Below are positions 35,111 to 46,165 of a stretch of 64,000 nucleotides of DNA, one piece after another; positions within the stretch are counted from its first letter, which is position 1; each line of letters opens with the position of its first letter. Location of the stretch: contig OY829327.1 in assembly GCA_963691655.1 (NCBI GenBank), positions 52,836,079 through 52,900,078 of the forward strand, read 5' to 3'. The position numbers and the translations under genes were made by a program. The notes under the pieces were generated by a model that was not told the DNA's origin, did not search any database, and saw only the letters and a program-made list of their open reading frames with translations. The DNA is from Toxonevra muliebris (Eukaryota > Arthropoda > Insecta > Diptera > Pallopteridae).

Positions 35111-37863
35111 ATGGGTTTAAAAAATATATAGAACACGACTTACAACTATTTTAACATTTCATTAAAAAACATTAGTATTTACCTAAAATATGCAAAAGAG
35201 ATTCAATTAAAGTTTCAGACTTTTTTAGTTCTTCCTTCGTCGACTTTTGAATTTCAGTTGTATCTATAGTTTTCAATTGTTTTTTAATTAAACAATCTTC
35301 AATCATTGGTTTAAATCTTCCTCTTTAGTTTAAAAAAAAGAAAGAATTTTGATTGGACTCAATTCTGAAGCAATTAAGGGTTAAGTTCTTCATCACATAT
35401 TTTATTATATGAAATTTACAAAATCCGCCATTACTTATTAAAAACTGCAGATAACGTTATAAAATTTTAGCCAAATCATTCTTAAATTAAGTACTTCAAA
35501 AGGGTCCATGCAAAACTTGATTCGGTTTGGGGGCGTTTTTGACATGGAAACTCGGCTATGTCCTTTACGAAGTATGCCCTTAATGTGTGAAGAAAAAATC
35601 GGACCAGCCTGATTTTGATGATTTTTAATTTTTTTTCTGTAGTTTTTGGAACATTTTTTTGTTCCGACGTTGTGACTTGTTTTCGAAACTTTTTATTTTA
35701 AAACAAATTTGAAAGCATTTTGTAAATAATTAATAAATACGACGGTTAAGCCATTTTGGACGGCTTATTTGTAATTTGTCTCGATTTCATTACCCAAACG
35801 TTATGGTGGCACCAAAAAGCCAATTTAGGGCTGATAGAACTCACAGTAGAGGGAGTAGCAACGATATCATTTGCCTACCAACATAAACTGGCATACGAAT
35901 ATGCATGAAAAGAGAATGCTTTAAGTCTTCTTGAAAGCGAAGGTTCTTCTCTAACTTTCATATTAAGCATAAGCTTAAAAATACAAGTATAATTGAGTTT
36001 ACAACTGCTGAGAACGATTGATCTGACAATAAAGGTGACGACGACGAGCGATCGTTTCGATATTTTAAAATTGAAATTGTAATATACAAATGTCAAAACT
36101 GCCAGTTTTTCTTCTGAGAACTATGCAACACTTTATATTTTTTTTAAAAATATAACAACAACATCTATTCAATTGAAAGAAATAATGAGAGCGTCGCCAT
36201 CATGAGGTATAGAAATAGGAAAGATTTTATTTCGGCGATTTTATTTGTTGACCCAGTCGAGTTTGATTTGTAAATGATACTTTTCATTTCGTAGAACAAG
36301 AAATAAAATGTAATTTAAAGGATTACGTCATTGCAGATTTGAATAGACAAAGAGAATTTGTGTGTTTTTTTTGTTGTTTTTCCATAAAGCCGCTCTGTAT
36401 CTTAAGTATCTCATTTACTAAAAAAAAAAAAAAAACATTTTGCTGCTCATAATTGAATTCAGCCTCCAACTTTATGTATTAAAATTTGTTCCTCTTTTTC
36501 ATCGTAATTTTGTGCTGCTGCCGTTGTTGTCTTTCACTTTAGTTTTTCCACTTAGACTTTGTTTGTTTGCGTATTTGTTTCGTTCGAAACTATTTACAAA
36601 AGAAATCCTTAAAGCTGTGACATTTATACACTCCTGCGTGGCAATTTGTTTACCAAATATACAGACAAACATACAAAGATTAATATACATATGTACGTGA
36701 GTATGCATCATGTCCTTTGAAGTACAAGCAAAGGACATATACAATTCACATACAACAGCAACAACAACAACAATAACAAAAGTAAAGAACAGGCACACGC
36801 AAAAGTAACCACGATAATAACAACGACACCAAACCACATGACATACAGTGAAAATATAACAAGAAACATAAACACACGCACACACACACACACAAACAAA
36901 AAACTGAAATGAAGAAAATAAAGAAAAAAACAAAACAAAAAAAAACAAATATATGAACACCACAAAAGCGACGAACAAAAGCAACGGTACCTACCACAAA
37001 AAACATCCAGCAAGGAGGAAAAAATAAACGCAAAAGTAGAAGAAAAGAAAAAGGGAGCAAAAAATAGGCATAAAAATGTTTGTTAGGAGTAACGAAAAAA
37101 ATAAATAGGAAGTACAAAAGAGGAAAGAAAGAAAAAAAGAGGATTAGTAAGTTAATCTAAAGCAAAAGAAAAAATAATCTGAAAATATAAAGACAACAAC
37201 AACAATGAGAACGACAACGGGGCAGATTTGCTTACTTGCTTGCTTTCGTTTTCTTGCTTAGCTGTTACTGCTGATGTATGTTCATATGTTTGTGGGTGTG
37301 TGTGTGTGTGTGTGCGTGAGAGTGTGTATGTAATATGGGCCTTAATAGCCGGAAGTGCGGTTGGTGTTTCCTTTAATATTAAAAGTACATATTAGATTAC
37401 TACCATAAAAAATGGCGATAAGGCAAAGAAGCATATATATAAAAATACAACAACATGAAAATAAGCGGAAAAAATGAAAATGATGATAGTGGCAAAACAA
37501 AAAAGTAGTAATAGAAAAAAACCAACATAGGATTACCGCCCGCCGCAGGAAATTTTCATTTTTCTTTTGAATATTTCATTAAAAAACAACAAAGCAAGCA
37601 AACGGATTTTTAAATGAGCACCACGCACACACACAGACACCGAATAGGCGCAGAAGAAAGTAGTTTATTTTTTAAATTGTTACAAATTAACAGGAAATAC
37701 AAAAGGAAGGAAACAGAAGGAAGCTACAGCAAAGCTGCTTCTTTTGATTTGTTTTGTTTTTTCTTTTCGTTCACCTTTTTTGTTTTCATTTAAAATTAAA
37801 ATTAATACAAATAAATTTTAATAAATTGTTTTTCGCTTTCTCTTTATTCTCATCTCATTCCAG
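35111..37863. other. Non-coding stretch
   Basis: Includes A-rich DNA at 36730-37210 and a GT tract (37295-37313). That A-rich DNA yields Cys/Phe/Val-rich minus-strand ORFs at 36499-37117, which are shadows. The part at 35460-35830 has the composition of an old repeat but no visible ends. No gene is supported. Confidence 0.5.
37295..37313. repeat. (GT)n microsatellite
   Basis: GT dinucleotide run. Confidence 0.9.
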
Positions 37864-38053
37864 CATCTCTATCTCGTCTTTATTCTTCTCTATCCTAAAA
37901 TTCTATATTCAAGAATTCTATTCCAAGTCACTCGAAACAACTCGTTGGAGATTTACAAAACGAGCTGCCTGTGCTTCTCCACACACTCCCGTTTCTAGTT
38001 CTTCTAAATTCTACGACATACTACAAATTTAATACTTACTCACAGCTCAGCAG
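37864..38053 (+). other. Candidate non-coding exon
   Basis: A strong pyrimidine tract ends in TTCTCATCTCATTCCAG (37863). At the other end AGCTCAGCAG|GTAAGTCC is a strong donor (GT at 38054-38055). The 190 bases between have stops in all three frames, so any product would be 5' leader or a non-coding exon. GC content rises compared with the flanks. Evidence is splice-site quality only. Confidence 0.35.
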
Positions 38054-39022
38054 GTAAGTCCTTAAAGTTTTTCAAAAACAAAAAACTAAGCACTTAACAT
38101 TTAAGAAACCCTTAAAAACAAAAACTTTACGCTTGCTACTTATTTTCTTATTTAATTTTTTTTTTATTTTTTTGTAAAAAGTATTTAAAAAATTAACTTC
38201 AAAGACATAAAAAATCTTATTATTACTCACACTTGCTGTGTTGCGAGAAAGAAAGAAAAAGATTCGCTGCTTTTTAAGTACTTACTACTAAGAAAGTATT
38301 AAAGTTTAATTTGCTAGTGTAACTCTTAGAAACATGATTGCGTTTGAAGCAAAAGTTTTGAGAAGGTGCACAGAGAAAAGGAGGGGAACAAGTGAGGAAG
38401 CTTTTCAGTCCAATATTTAGTAAACTATATTACAAACTTGCAATGTTCGAATTCCATATTTGAGATTCTACTGGCAGCTATCAAACGAAATGCATTTTAC
38501 TCTAATGACAACGATTAAAAATGTTTACGGTTCTGTTACCTTGATAGAAATTTTTAAATCGGAGGTTTTTGTTAAATACTTTCGTTGATATTCAAGAATA
38601 AAGAATAACTTGCTGAGCTGGATGCTTATATTATTTGCTTTGCCACTATCCTAGGGATATCCCCTGCTGAGTGTTGAATGCCCATAAAAATGAAATAAGA
38701 AGTAGTGTCTTGTTTCCCTCAATACAAAGGAATTAATGAGAATGAGTCAACGATTTGGTACGAAAGGTTACGTTCAAGAATGCTTTCTAAGGAAAAAAAC
38801 TCAGTTAAAGGTAAATTAATGGGCAGTATAGTATTCTACTGATCCCAAGTCCTCAGGCTGAAGCAGTCAAATATGCTGATTCTGAATATTAACCCTAAGC
38901 AAACTGCTTAATGTCTCAGGCTAATTAACAAAGACAATTATAGGGCGTGTCTCTTATGGCACACTCGACTGGAGGACAATAACGTTTCCATCTGAGAAAA
39001 ATATCTCCTAAACTTAAGAGTA
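38054..39022. other. Non-coding stretch
   Basis: Starts with the T/A-rich DNA expected after a donor. The part at 38630-39010 has mixed composition and could be an old repeat, but no motif is recognised. Confidence 0.5.
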
Positions 39023-39316
39023 TAGTGGCCACCCCGGCCAACAATATACAGTTTATAAAAAAATCATGAAACTTGATACTCGGGGGTTTTTGGGGTCGCT
39101 GAAATCAAGTCTGTAAACAGAATTTCGGAGGATCCAAATCACTAAACATAATTTTAAAATGGCGGGTTCAATATGGCGGACGACTTTGTAAAAAATTCTA
39201 TTTACAGATTCGGAATAAGCTACCCCAAAAACCACCAAAAAAACATGTCTTAGACGAATTGGAACATTTTTTCAGAAAGTCTTTTGTTGTAATGTTGCCT
39301 GCAGCGGTGCCCACTA
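39023..39316. mobile_element. MITE with long, two-part inverted repeats
   Basis: Ends TAGTGGCCACC and, inverted, TAGTGGGCACC are flanked by TA. Further in, GGTTTTTGGGGTCGCTGAA (from 39085) pairs with the inverted GGTTTTTGGGGTAGCTTAT (ending 39234). The pairing continues over CTGTAAACAGAAT against CTGTAAATAGAAT. The short centre contains AAAATGGCGG and ATATGGCGG. The minus-strand ORF 39053-39238 is a shadow. A related piece lies at 63332-63425. Confidence 0.7.
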
Positions 39317-41280
39317 TATATTAGCGTTTGTATTTATCGAAAAGACTTCGTAATAGTGAAAATTTTCACATAAAAAGTTTTTTAATTTTCTATGGAAAAT
39401 TGCCGGCCCTCTAAAGGTTAAAGATATCATGGAAGAGCTCATACTAAGATCACTTGGAGCATTGTCTTAGCGGACATCAATCAATAATTTATATGGTAGT
39501 ATATTTCATGAGTTATAGGATATACGTTAGTTAATTAGAACTTAAGTTGTAAGTTAATATAAGGAATTAAACGGCATCAAACTTATTTCGATGAATAAAA
39601 ATTCATTGCAGTTAAATTCGACCCAAAAAAAATTGTTTTATTAATTTAAAAACAGTTTACTTAAAAAACAGGTAGAAATTAATTTTTGAGTCTTTCATGC
39701 AGAAACTTTAATTTCCGCCAATTTAAACATTACGGTCAATATTTTTTGAAGTTTCTGCGCGACGTTTTTATATTACATACCAACAAATTAAAACGAAAAT
39801 ATTTTATACACAGTTAATTTCGCATTTCACATTAACGAATTCTGCGCCGAAAAAATCTTAAATATTTTTATTGTAAGCTGGAGAAGGAAAAAATTTAAAA
39901 ATAGCAACAACAACAGCATTATTAAAATGTTAACTGCTGTAAATATATGAATGAGTGAATGAATGGATGAGAGTATGTCGCTCATCGGTGGTCGCATTTA
40001 TGAGATGCAGGCAGATTTTCACACACGCTCTTGCATAACATACATCACAGACTTGACGACGACGACAACAACAACGACATCGCGTGATTGTTATTATGCA
40101 GTTTGCATTTTAAAATGTTTATGTTTGTATGTATGTGTGTCTCTATGCCTGTGTTATATCACGTAAGGACTTTACTTTCCATGTCACATTTTGCACATGC
40201 AGATTGGAAGTTTTATTTCGTTTTTCGGCTTCAGTGCATCAACTCAGCAGATTCACAGCGAAAATGCCGAAGGCGTCGGCAACAATTTAAAATTACATTA
40301 AAAAAGTTTACGGATTACTTTTTTATGCCTCTTCGTCGGCTTCATCCTCATCGTCATCACACAGTATTTATGGTATGATTACGGACATTTTATGAGTAAT
40401 ATCTCATATTTTTTTCTTATTTTTTTCTTTTGAAATCAAAAGTTTTAAATTTACTACAATACTGCGAGCTATAATTTCAAAAGTTCTCAACGGCAACAAT
40501 TATGAAGTAAAAAGTATTCGTTGTTTTCTGTTCGGGTGCTCCAGACGTATGAGCGACATCAATTATTAGATTGAGTGGAATGCGTTGTATTTCATTTAAT
40601 TAAATTTACACACACTCTATACAATTACAAACAGCACGACTAGTAACAAAAGCCTCTCGCTATCTCTTTCTCACTCATGTTTTGCCTTACCATTTATAAA
40701 CTACTCTGACCGGCGCCTAATATCATGCTATTGTTATAATTTATACAAAAAAACTCAGAAATAAATAAAAACAAACATGAAATTTCTTATCATATTCATA
40801 AATTATGCCTGCGCTTTTTCGTAGCCCCGTGTTTGCTGTACAAAACTAATTGAAAATGTATACACAAAAAACATACAACACAAAAAATAAAATAACAATA
40901 TCATTTCATGATGATTTTCGATGATAAGAAAAGTAAATATATGACGCATGTTTAGTGTGTTATCGATTCTCGATAAACAAAACAAATGTCAATACAGTGA
41001 CATTTCAAGATTATTTTGTGACCAAGGCCAAGGTCAGAGTTGTAGCGTTTGCAAAAAAAAACTTTTAGTATTTTTGTTTTTTTATTAATTATAATTAATT
41101 TCCTTAAATGTTGAGCAGGTTTTGTCAAGAAATCTTCAGATTGGTTCCAGAAATCAAATATTTAACCTAATCTTTATACAATTTTGTTTTTACATTACAA
41201 CTAGTTCATAAAATTATACTGAAAGTTTGGGTTGCATACAGAAAAGTGATTTCTCAGCTTTCTCAGTTTGTCGATTTTAA
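39317..41280. other. Non-coding stretch
   Basis: Short ORFs only. A (GAC/AAC) triplet run lies at about 40055-40078. An imperfect TTATCGATTCTCGATAA palindrome is at 40961. No exon is recognised. Confidence 0.5.
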
Positions 41281-41552
41281 CACTAGATTTACGAAACACG
41301 TCAATTTGACCGGTTTCAAATTTATTTAATAAAGAAAACGAAATTTTTGTTTTTTTTTTAACTCATGATGAATTTTTGTAACTTCAATAAAGTACAATTT
41401 CATTGAATACTTAAATATTTTTTTCCAATTCATTTCTTGAGAGATTTCTTAGCTTCAAATATCGGTATGTGGTATACCTATTTTTCCTAGCACCCGTCAA
41501 TGTGAAGAATTTCAGTAAAAATAAGTTTGTAATTTTGTCCGTAAATCTAGTG
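41281..41552. mobile_element. MITE with perfect CACTAGATTTACG ends, possibly piggyBac-like
   Basis: CACTAGATTTACG at 41281-41293 is exactly inverted at 41540-41552. The left flank is TTAA; the right flank is TTTT, so a TTAA duplication would be decayed. GTCAATTTGAC, palindromic, lies just inside the left end, and a GTCAAT word sits near the right. No ORF. The piggyBac link rests on the left TTAA only. Confidence 0.65.
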
Positions 41553-41752
41553 TTTTTTTTTTCATTTTAAAGCTGTCGTAAAAATGAAGTGCTTCAACAA
41601 CATAGCTCAGAACTTTTCATACAATTTTTGTTTGGTGATTTGACCGGCACGCCCCCTAACTATGTTCAGTATGCGTTTATAGATGAGTAATTTGTTTTAT
41701 GTAGATAAAACAGATCTGTCTCCCATTGATCATCTCCTGCTTTTAAATTTAA

Positions 41753-42460
41753 CTAGTCGGTAAGGCCCCAGTAACGGAAGAAATCTCTTTATGAAAAAAC
41801 AACAAATATCAAAAGAGAACCAAACTAATCGTTGGTGTTTGTTTTGTTATTTGTGTATGCAGATAATTCGTTAGATAATTCTGAGAGATGCCGTTAGTCA
41901 TGCCATCTCTCTTTCTCTTATTTAGTGTTTACTCCCGCTTAAGCAATGATTTTTTCAACCATGAATGCAATGCTTTGTTCAATAAGCGAGTTTTAAAAAA
42001 CTTCCGACGCTAATATTTTGGAATTGGCTTAACCGATTTTAAATCTGATAATTTTTGGCTAACCTACTCGTCAAGCTCTTTAAATTGATAAATTTTTAAA
42101 CTGCCTACACACACAAAGTGCCAGTGTGTTCTTTGCTGTGGTTTCTCAGAGAGGCCTCACGCATATTTTATTTATTCCATTTATTTTTTCTAGCATTTTC
42201 CATTGGCAATCAAAGCTTTCCTACCACAAATAATTTAGGAAATATACCGTATAAAACCGAGGTGTAACAGTCACTAACGCAAGACTACTCATATTTTACC
42301 CACCAAATCCCATTGACAAATCATAGTACTGCACTACAAATTGTTTTTAAGATATTCTATAATGAAAATTCAGGCTATGTGGAAAGTTTTTAACCCGTTG
42401 CGAAACATAGTAACCTATTAGGACTTAACATTTGACCGCGCTCTATTTTATATATATAGA
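41753..42460 (-). mobile_element. Short Helitron-like element
   Basis: On the minus strand it begins TCTATATATATAAAATAGAG at 42460 and ends CTTACCGACTAG at 41753, lying between A and T. The 5' end resembles those of the two larger Helitron-like copies. The 3' part is the family seen at 34552-34810, but one arm of the 3' hairpin (CGGGGC and neighbours) is deleted here. No ORF. Confidence 0.6.
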
Positions 42461-42534
42461 TGAATGAAGTTGTTGAAAAAAAAGAAAAATGAAGGAATTT
42501 ATACATTTTGAAGCACTCGAATCTGATGAATTAA

Positions 42535-43171
42535 GGGAGAAGGCCACTGTGACGGCTGGAAAAATGAGTGATTCTCGGGAATTTTTTTGATCTGTCAAAT
42601 AAAGAAATATGGGGATCGTTTTATATTGATTTTGTTAAGTGCACTTCCCACAATATTTCCACAAATTTTGATTAAAAAATATTGAATAGTTTGAAGATAT
42701 GGGCGTTGCCGTGAAGCCCGAAAAAAATTTCCCCCTCCATGGTTGCATCGATTTTTCAAGAACGGATTTTCTGAAAAAAAAAATATTTTTAGTTTTTAAT
42801 AATCTATATGACATTAATTTTCGTCGTATATATCTTTTTTTTTTTTATTTTCCACAAAATAGTGACTGATTAAAAATTTTTTCATGTTTTTTTTTGTTTC
42901 AAAAGATCTTAAAAAATAGTAAAATCAAAAATTTCGAATCGGCTACGCCGCTTCCACTGCAAAGATGAACAAAACAAATATAATATTTGATCGAGTTATC
43001 GATGCGAAAAAAGTCGTTTGGAGAGAAACGCGTTTAAAGCTTTCAGTCTACTTACTATTACTAAAATAGCTGCAACACAGACAATTTTTGGAATTTTGAC
43101 TTGAAATTTTGTACACATTTGAGTATATAGTCTTTAATTTAAGATTCGACCCGTCACATTGGCCTTCCCCC
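42535..43171. mobile_element. TTAA-flanked element, 637 bp, piggyBac-like MITE
   Basis: The left end GGGAGAAGGCCACTGTGACG and the inverted right end GGGGGAAGGCCAATGTGACG differ at two of 20 positions. Exact TTAA flanks both sides (42531-42534 and 43172-43175), the piggyBac target duplication. The interior is AT-rich with no open frame. Confidence 0.8.
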
Positions 43172-43175
43172 TTAA

Positions 43176-45406
43176 GTTTTCAAGTGCTTTTCTAAGTGGA
43201 ATATCTGAAGCGTATAAAACAGTGGAAACATTCATACTTCCTTCTTATATATTCACAAATATGATATAATTTAATTTGAATAAATATGTGTGTATGAGGA
43301 TGGAGTGAAACAATTTTTCTCACGACCATCCAAGAAATTTAGCAACTTATGTCAGTAGTTAGTGTGAAATTAAGTGACAAAGTGGTAAAAAATTTCGTAA
43401 TTTTTTATCGAATCGATTAAAAACTGGTGCAGAATAGTTTCTTTTGATGCTGAAATGTTAAAACGCTAAATACAAAACCCAGTTGTTCAAAGTTGAAATC
43501 CGGGTTCCAAAGGAAAAAAGTGTTCCCCGGCTTTATCAACTTCAACTCGATAATGCCAGCCTTGAAAGTTGATCAAATCCAATAAAAAAATTTACCTACT
43601 TACTATTGACATAATATACTAACTAAACCGAGTGAAGTTGAGAAAATCATGTTTCACTCCACCCTAGACTACATGCGCCAATTCACACATATAAATATTT
43701 ATAAATGAAAGTATGTCATTTCAATTTTCTTCACGAGTGCAGCTTTAAACTTTCTTCATGTATATGTATGAATGTGCATTCCTGTATATGAGTGAGAATG
43801 TGATTTAACACACGAGAATATACATTTTTAAATAATAACCATAAACTGACCTTATTTCCGATGTATTGAAATTATATTCAAATGTGAACAGCGACCACTT
43901 TAAAATATTTGCAATACATATACAATAGTGAAATTATTATATAACGTTGGGGGTATAAATATGGACACGCAAACGCACTCAAATTATGCAAACACATACA
44001 CGGACACACGCAGACACACGGACACATATAAAATATCCTTTTTAAAGTTGCTGACCCATATTATAGTCAACATGTACATAAACATACAAAAATGTTTGTG
44101 GATTTGTGCGTGCAAGTGTATGTGTGTGTTTGTGTGTTTGAAAGTGTATTTTGCATATGCGTTTATAACTTAAATAAAATAAAATATATTGTGACAGCTG
44201 CTACTACAATATGCATAAAGCAAACACATATACATACATACATAGAAACATTTGCAGCACTTTTATATATTGTTAGAGTGTACAAGAGAGGAAGGAACCT
44301 ACAGAAATATTTCTATGGCTTATAGAGAGAGTACTCCCGCAAATGAAAAAGGATAATGCAATAAATTTAAATATAATTTAAACGAGTGCTGCCAACACTA
44401 TGCTTTATTCACACACAACAACAAAAAAGAGCCGTTTGCTTTTAAATATGTATATATTTTAATCAAAAATAACATATATGTGTTTTCTTCTCTTAGTCCC
44501 AGTAGGAAATGTTATGATGACCCTAAGGTAATAGTAGATCTCAATGCCACATCAAACACAACATATTTACTTTCGATGCAATATTAGTAACAGTTCAAAG
44601 TTCAAACTAATATTCTGGTCAATAATTTGTCAATGTATACGAAAGTGTCAGTAATGACAATTCTTACACTATCTTTGCTTTGGTTTCTGTCATCATTCGT
44701 TCTTGTCCAACTACAGTATTCCAGAGTCAATCTCAATCATCTCGTATTCAAGGTGGTCGAGAAATATTCCTATTAAAAAATATTTTTAAAACCAAGAAAT
44801 TGGAGTTTATGGTAAACCATGTACTCTGAGATGAAAGACAAATCCTGCCCACATATTATACTGAAATATGAAACCTCATGAATACATTGGTTCTTTTGAT
44901 TCCCAAATGGGTTTTTACACACACACACACGCATATATGAATGAGTGCGTCCCTTTTTTTTCTCTTTGCACCGCATTGTCACTGGTTTATTTAAATTGAA
45001 TTTCTAACTGCTTCGTAGCCCTTTTTCTTTTTATTTTGCATTGATATATGCCTCTGCTTGTGCCACTTCACTTTCTGCTGCATATAATCAAATTTAGTTA
45101 AAAACTTTTAAGCACTCATTTTGTTGTTAAATTTGCCTTTAAATTAGCTTTGTCTGTTAAAAATAAATATCCCTTTTTTTCCGGGTTCCTCCATATGGCT
45201 TGACATCCCATGCTATAGACTCAGCTCTCATACTACGACTTCAACACACCACTTCACTTTTCTTTTTCTCTCCACCCCGCCTCCTTCTAGCCCCTCTCTT
45301 TCGCACTCCTCTTTCCACTACTAGCGACTCGACTTTTGTTAGTGCTCGCTCTAGTATATACCCTCATTAAGTCGACACGAGTTGACACTTTTCTGTTTCT
45401 GTATAG
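43176..45406. other. Non-coding stretch leading into the candidate exon
   Basis: Holds CA/GT-rich DNA (43970-44150) and AT-rich DNA, then rises in C/T content from about 45180. The C/T-rich segment has several pyrimidine tracts ending in TAG, which is usual upstream of a fly exon. No other gene is seen. Confidence 0.5.
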
Positions 45407-45474
45407 GGATCTCCGCTCACTTTACACCGCTGATGCTATTGCTGTCGCTCTGATGCCTGCCACTTCAAAGAGCG
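45407..45474 (+). CDS. Candidate internal coding exon of a large + strand gene
   Basis: The 68-base stretch sits between an acceptor CTTTTCTGTTTCTGTATAG (ending 45406) and a donor GCG|GTAAGC (GT at 45475-45476). One frame is open through it: one base, 22 codons, one base. It reads DLRSLY then TADAIAVALMPATSKS, so the introns would be phase 2 and phase 1. The other two frames have stops. GC content is well above the flanks and codon third positions are mixed. I do not recognise the protein. It could be an alternative exon of a gene whose leader exons lie to the left. An alternative reading is an unspliced ORF from 45336 to 45617, which I think less likely. Confidence 0.45.
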
Positions 45475-46080
45475 GTAAGCTCTTGTTTCTTTACTACAAA
45501 AACCTTCAGGTTTTTGTTTTTTTTTCGTTTGTTTATTTATTTATATATATTTGTTTTTTGTTGTTGTTTACGTATGTGCGTGAGAAGATATATTTTGTGT
45601 GTGTACATAAGTACTAACTTTTCTCTATGTGTCTGTTGCAAGGATTCACCACTTAACTACGGGAGAATTTAGGGGAAGGGCTGGGGAAAAAGAATTTTGA
45701 AATTTTGTTAAAAACTTTTTTAGTTAAAGTCTTTTTTGTTTATTTGTTTGTTGATGCTGTTGTTGTTGCTATTGTTTTTGTTTTGTTCTGTTTGTTTGTA
45801 TCGTTTCTCTTGCTTTTGAGTTTATTTGTGAATTTTGTGAATTTGTGGTAATTGAGTTCAACATTTGCCACTTTTCTAGTTGCTGTTGTTGTTGTTCCAA
45901 TTTAATTATATTATGTTTAAGGCTACGGATGCCAGCATTAATTTTGTTCGTATAACTTAAAGAGACTGTTATACACAAACACACACACACACTCGTACGT
46001 TGTATATGAATATCTATTTAAACATGTGTTGGTTTTAAAACTTCTTTAGTATAAAATTTAATAAAACTATTTTAAAATAA
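45475..46080. other. Intron-like sequence
   Basis: T-rich and GTT/CAA-rich sequence follows the donor. The minus-strand ORF 45769-45990 comes from Gln/Leu-type triplet repeats and is a shadow. Confidence 0.45.
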
Positions 46081-46089
46081 CTATTTAAT

Positions 46090-46165
46090 ATTTCTTTCTC
46101 CCACTTTCCCTATCCCTCCCTAACACTCTCTTTCTCTGTTCTTGTAGTTACTTTGTAGGTAAGTG
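46090..46165 (+). promoter_or_regulatory. Candidate recursive (ratchet) splice site
   Basis: A long pyrimidine tract (46091-46145, with the branch-like CCCTAAC at 46118-46124) ends in TTGTAG (46147). It is followed by TTACTTTGTAG|GTAAGTG, so an acceptor AG at 46157-46158 directly abuts a donor GT at 46159-46160. AG|GTAAGT behind a pyrimidine tract is the zero-length-exon signal of recursive splicing in long fly introns. The other reading is an 11-base microexon, 46148-46158. Joined to the candidate exon at 45407-45474 it would give Val-Thr-Leu-stop, which makes a coding microexon less likely. Confidence 0.45.

Noticed and set aside
36499..37117. Overlapping minus-strand ORFs rich in Cys, Val and Phe
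   Set aside because: All come from an A-rich, CA-rich stretch and occur in several frames at once, as expected for low-complexity DNA.
46148..46158. 11-base coding microexon
   Set aside because: Joined in frame to the 45407-45474 exon it gives a stop codon, so a ratchet site is the simpler reading. Not fully excluded.
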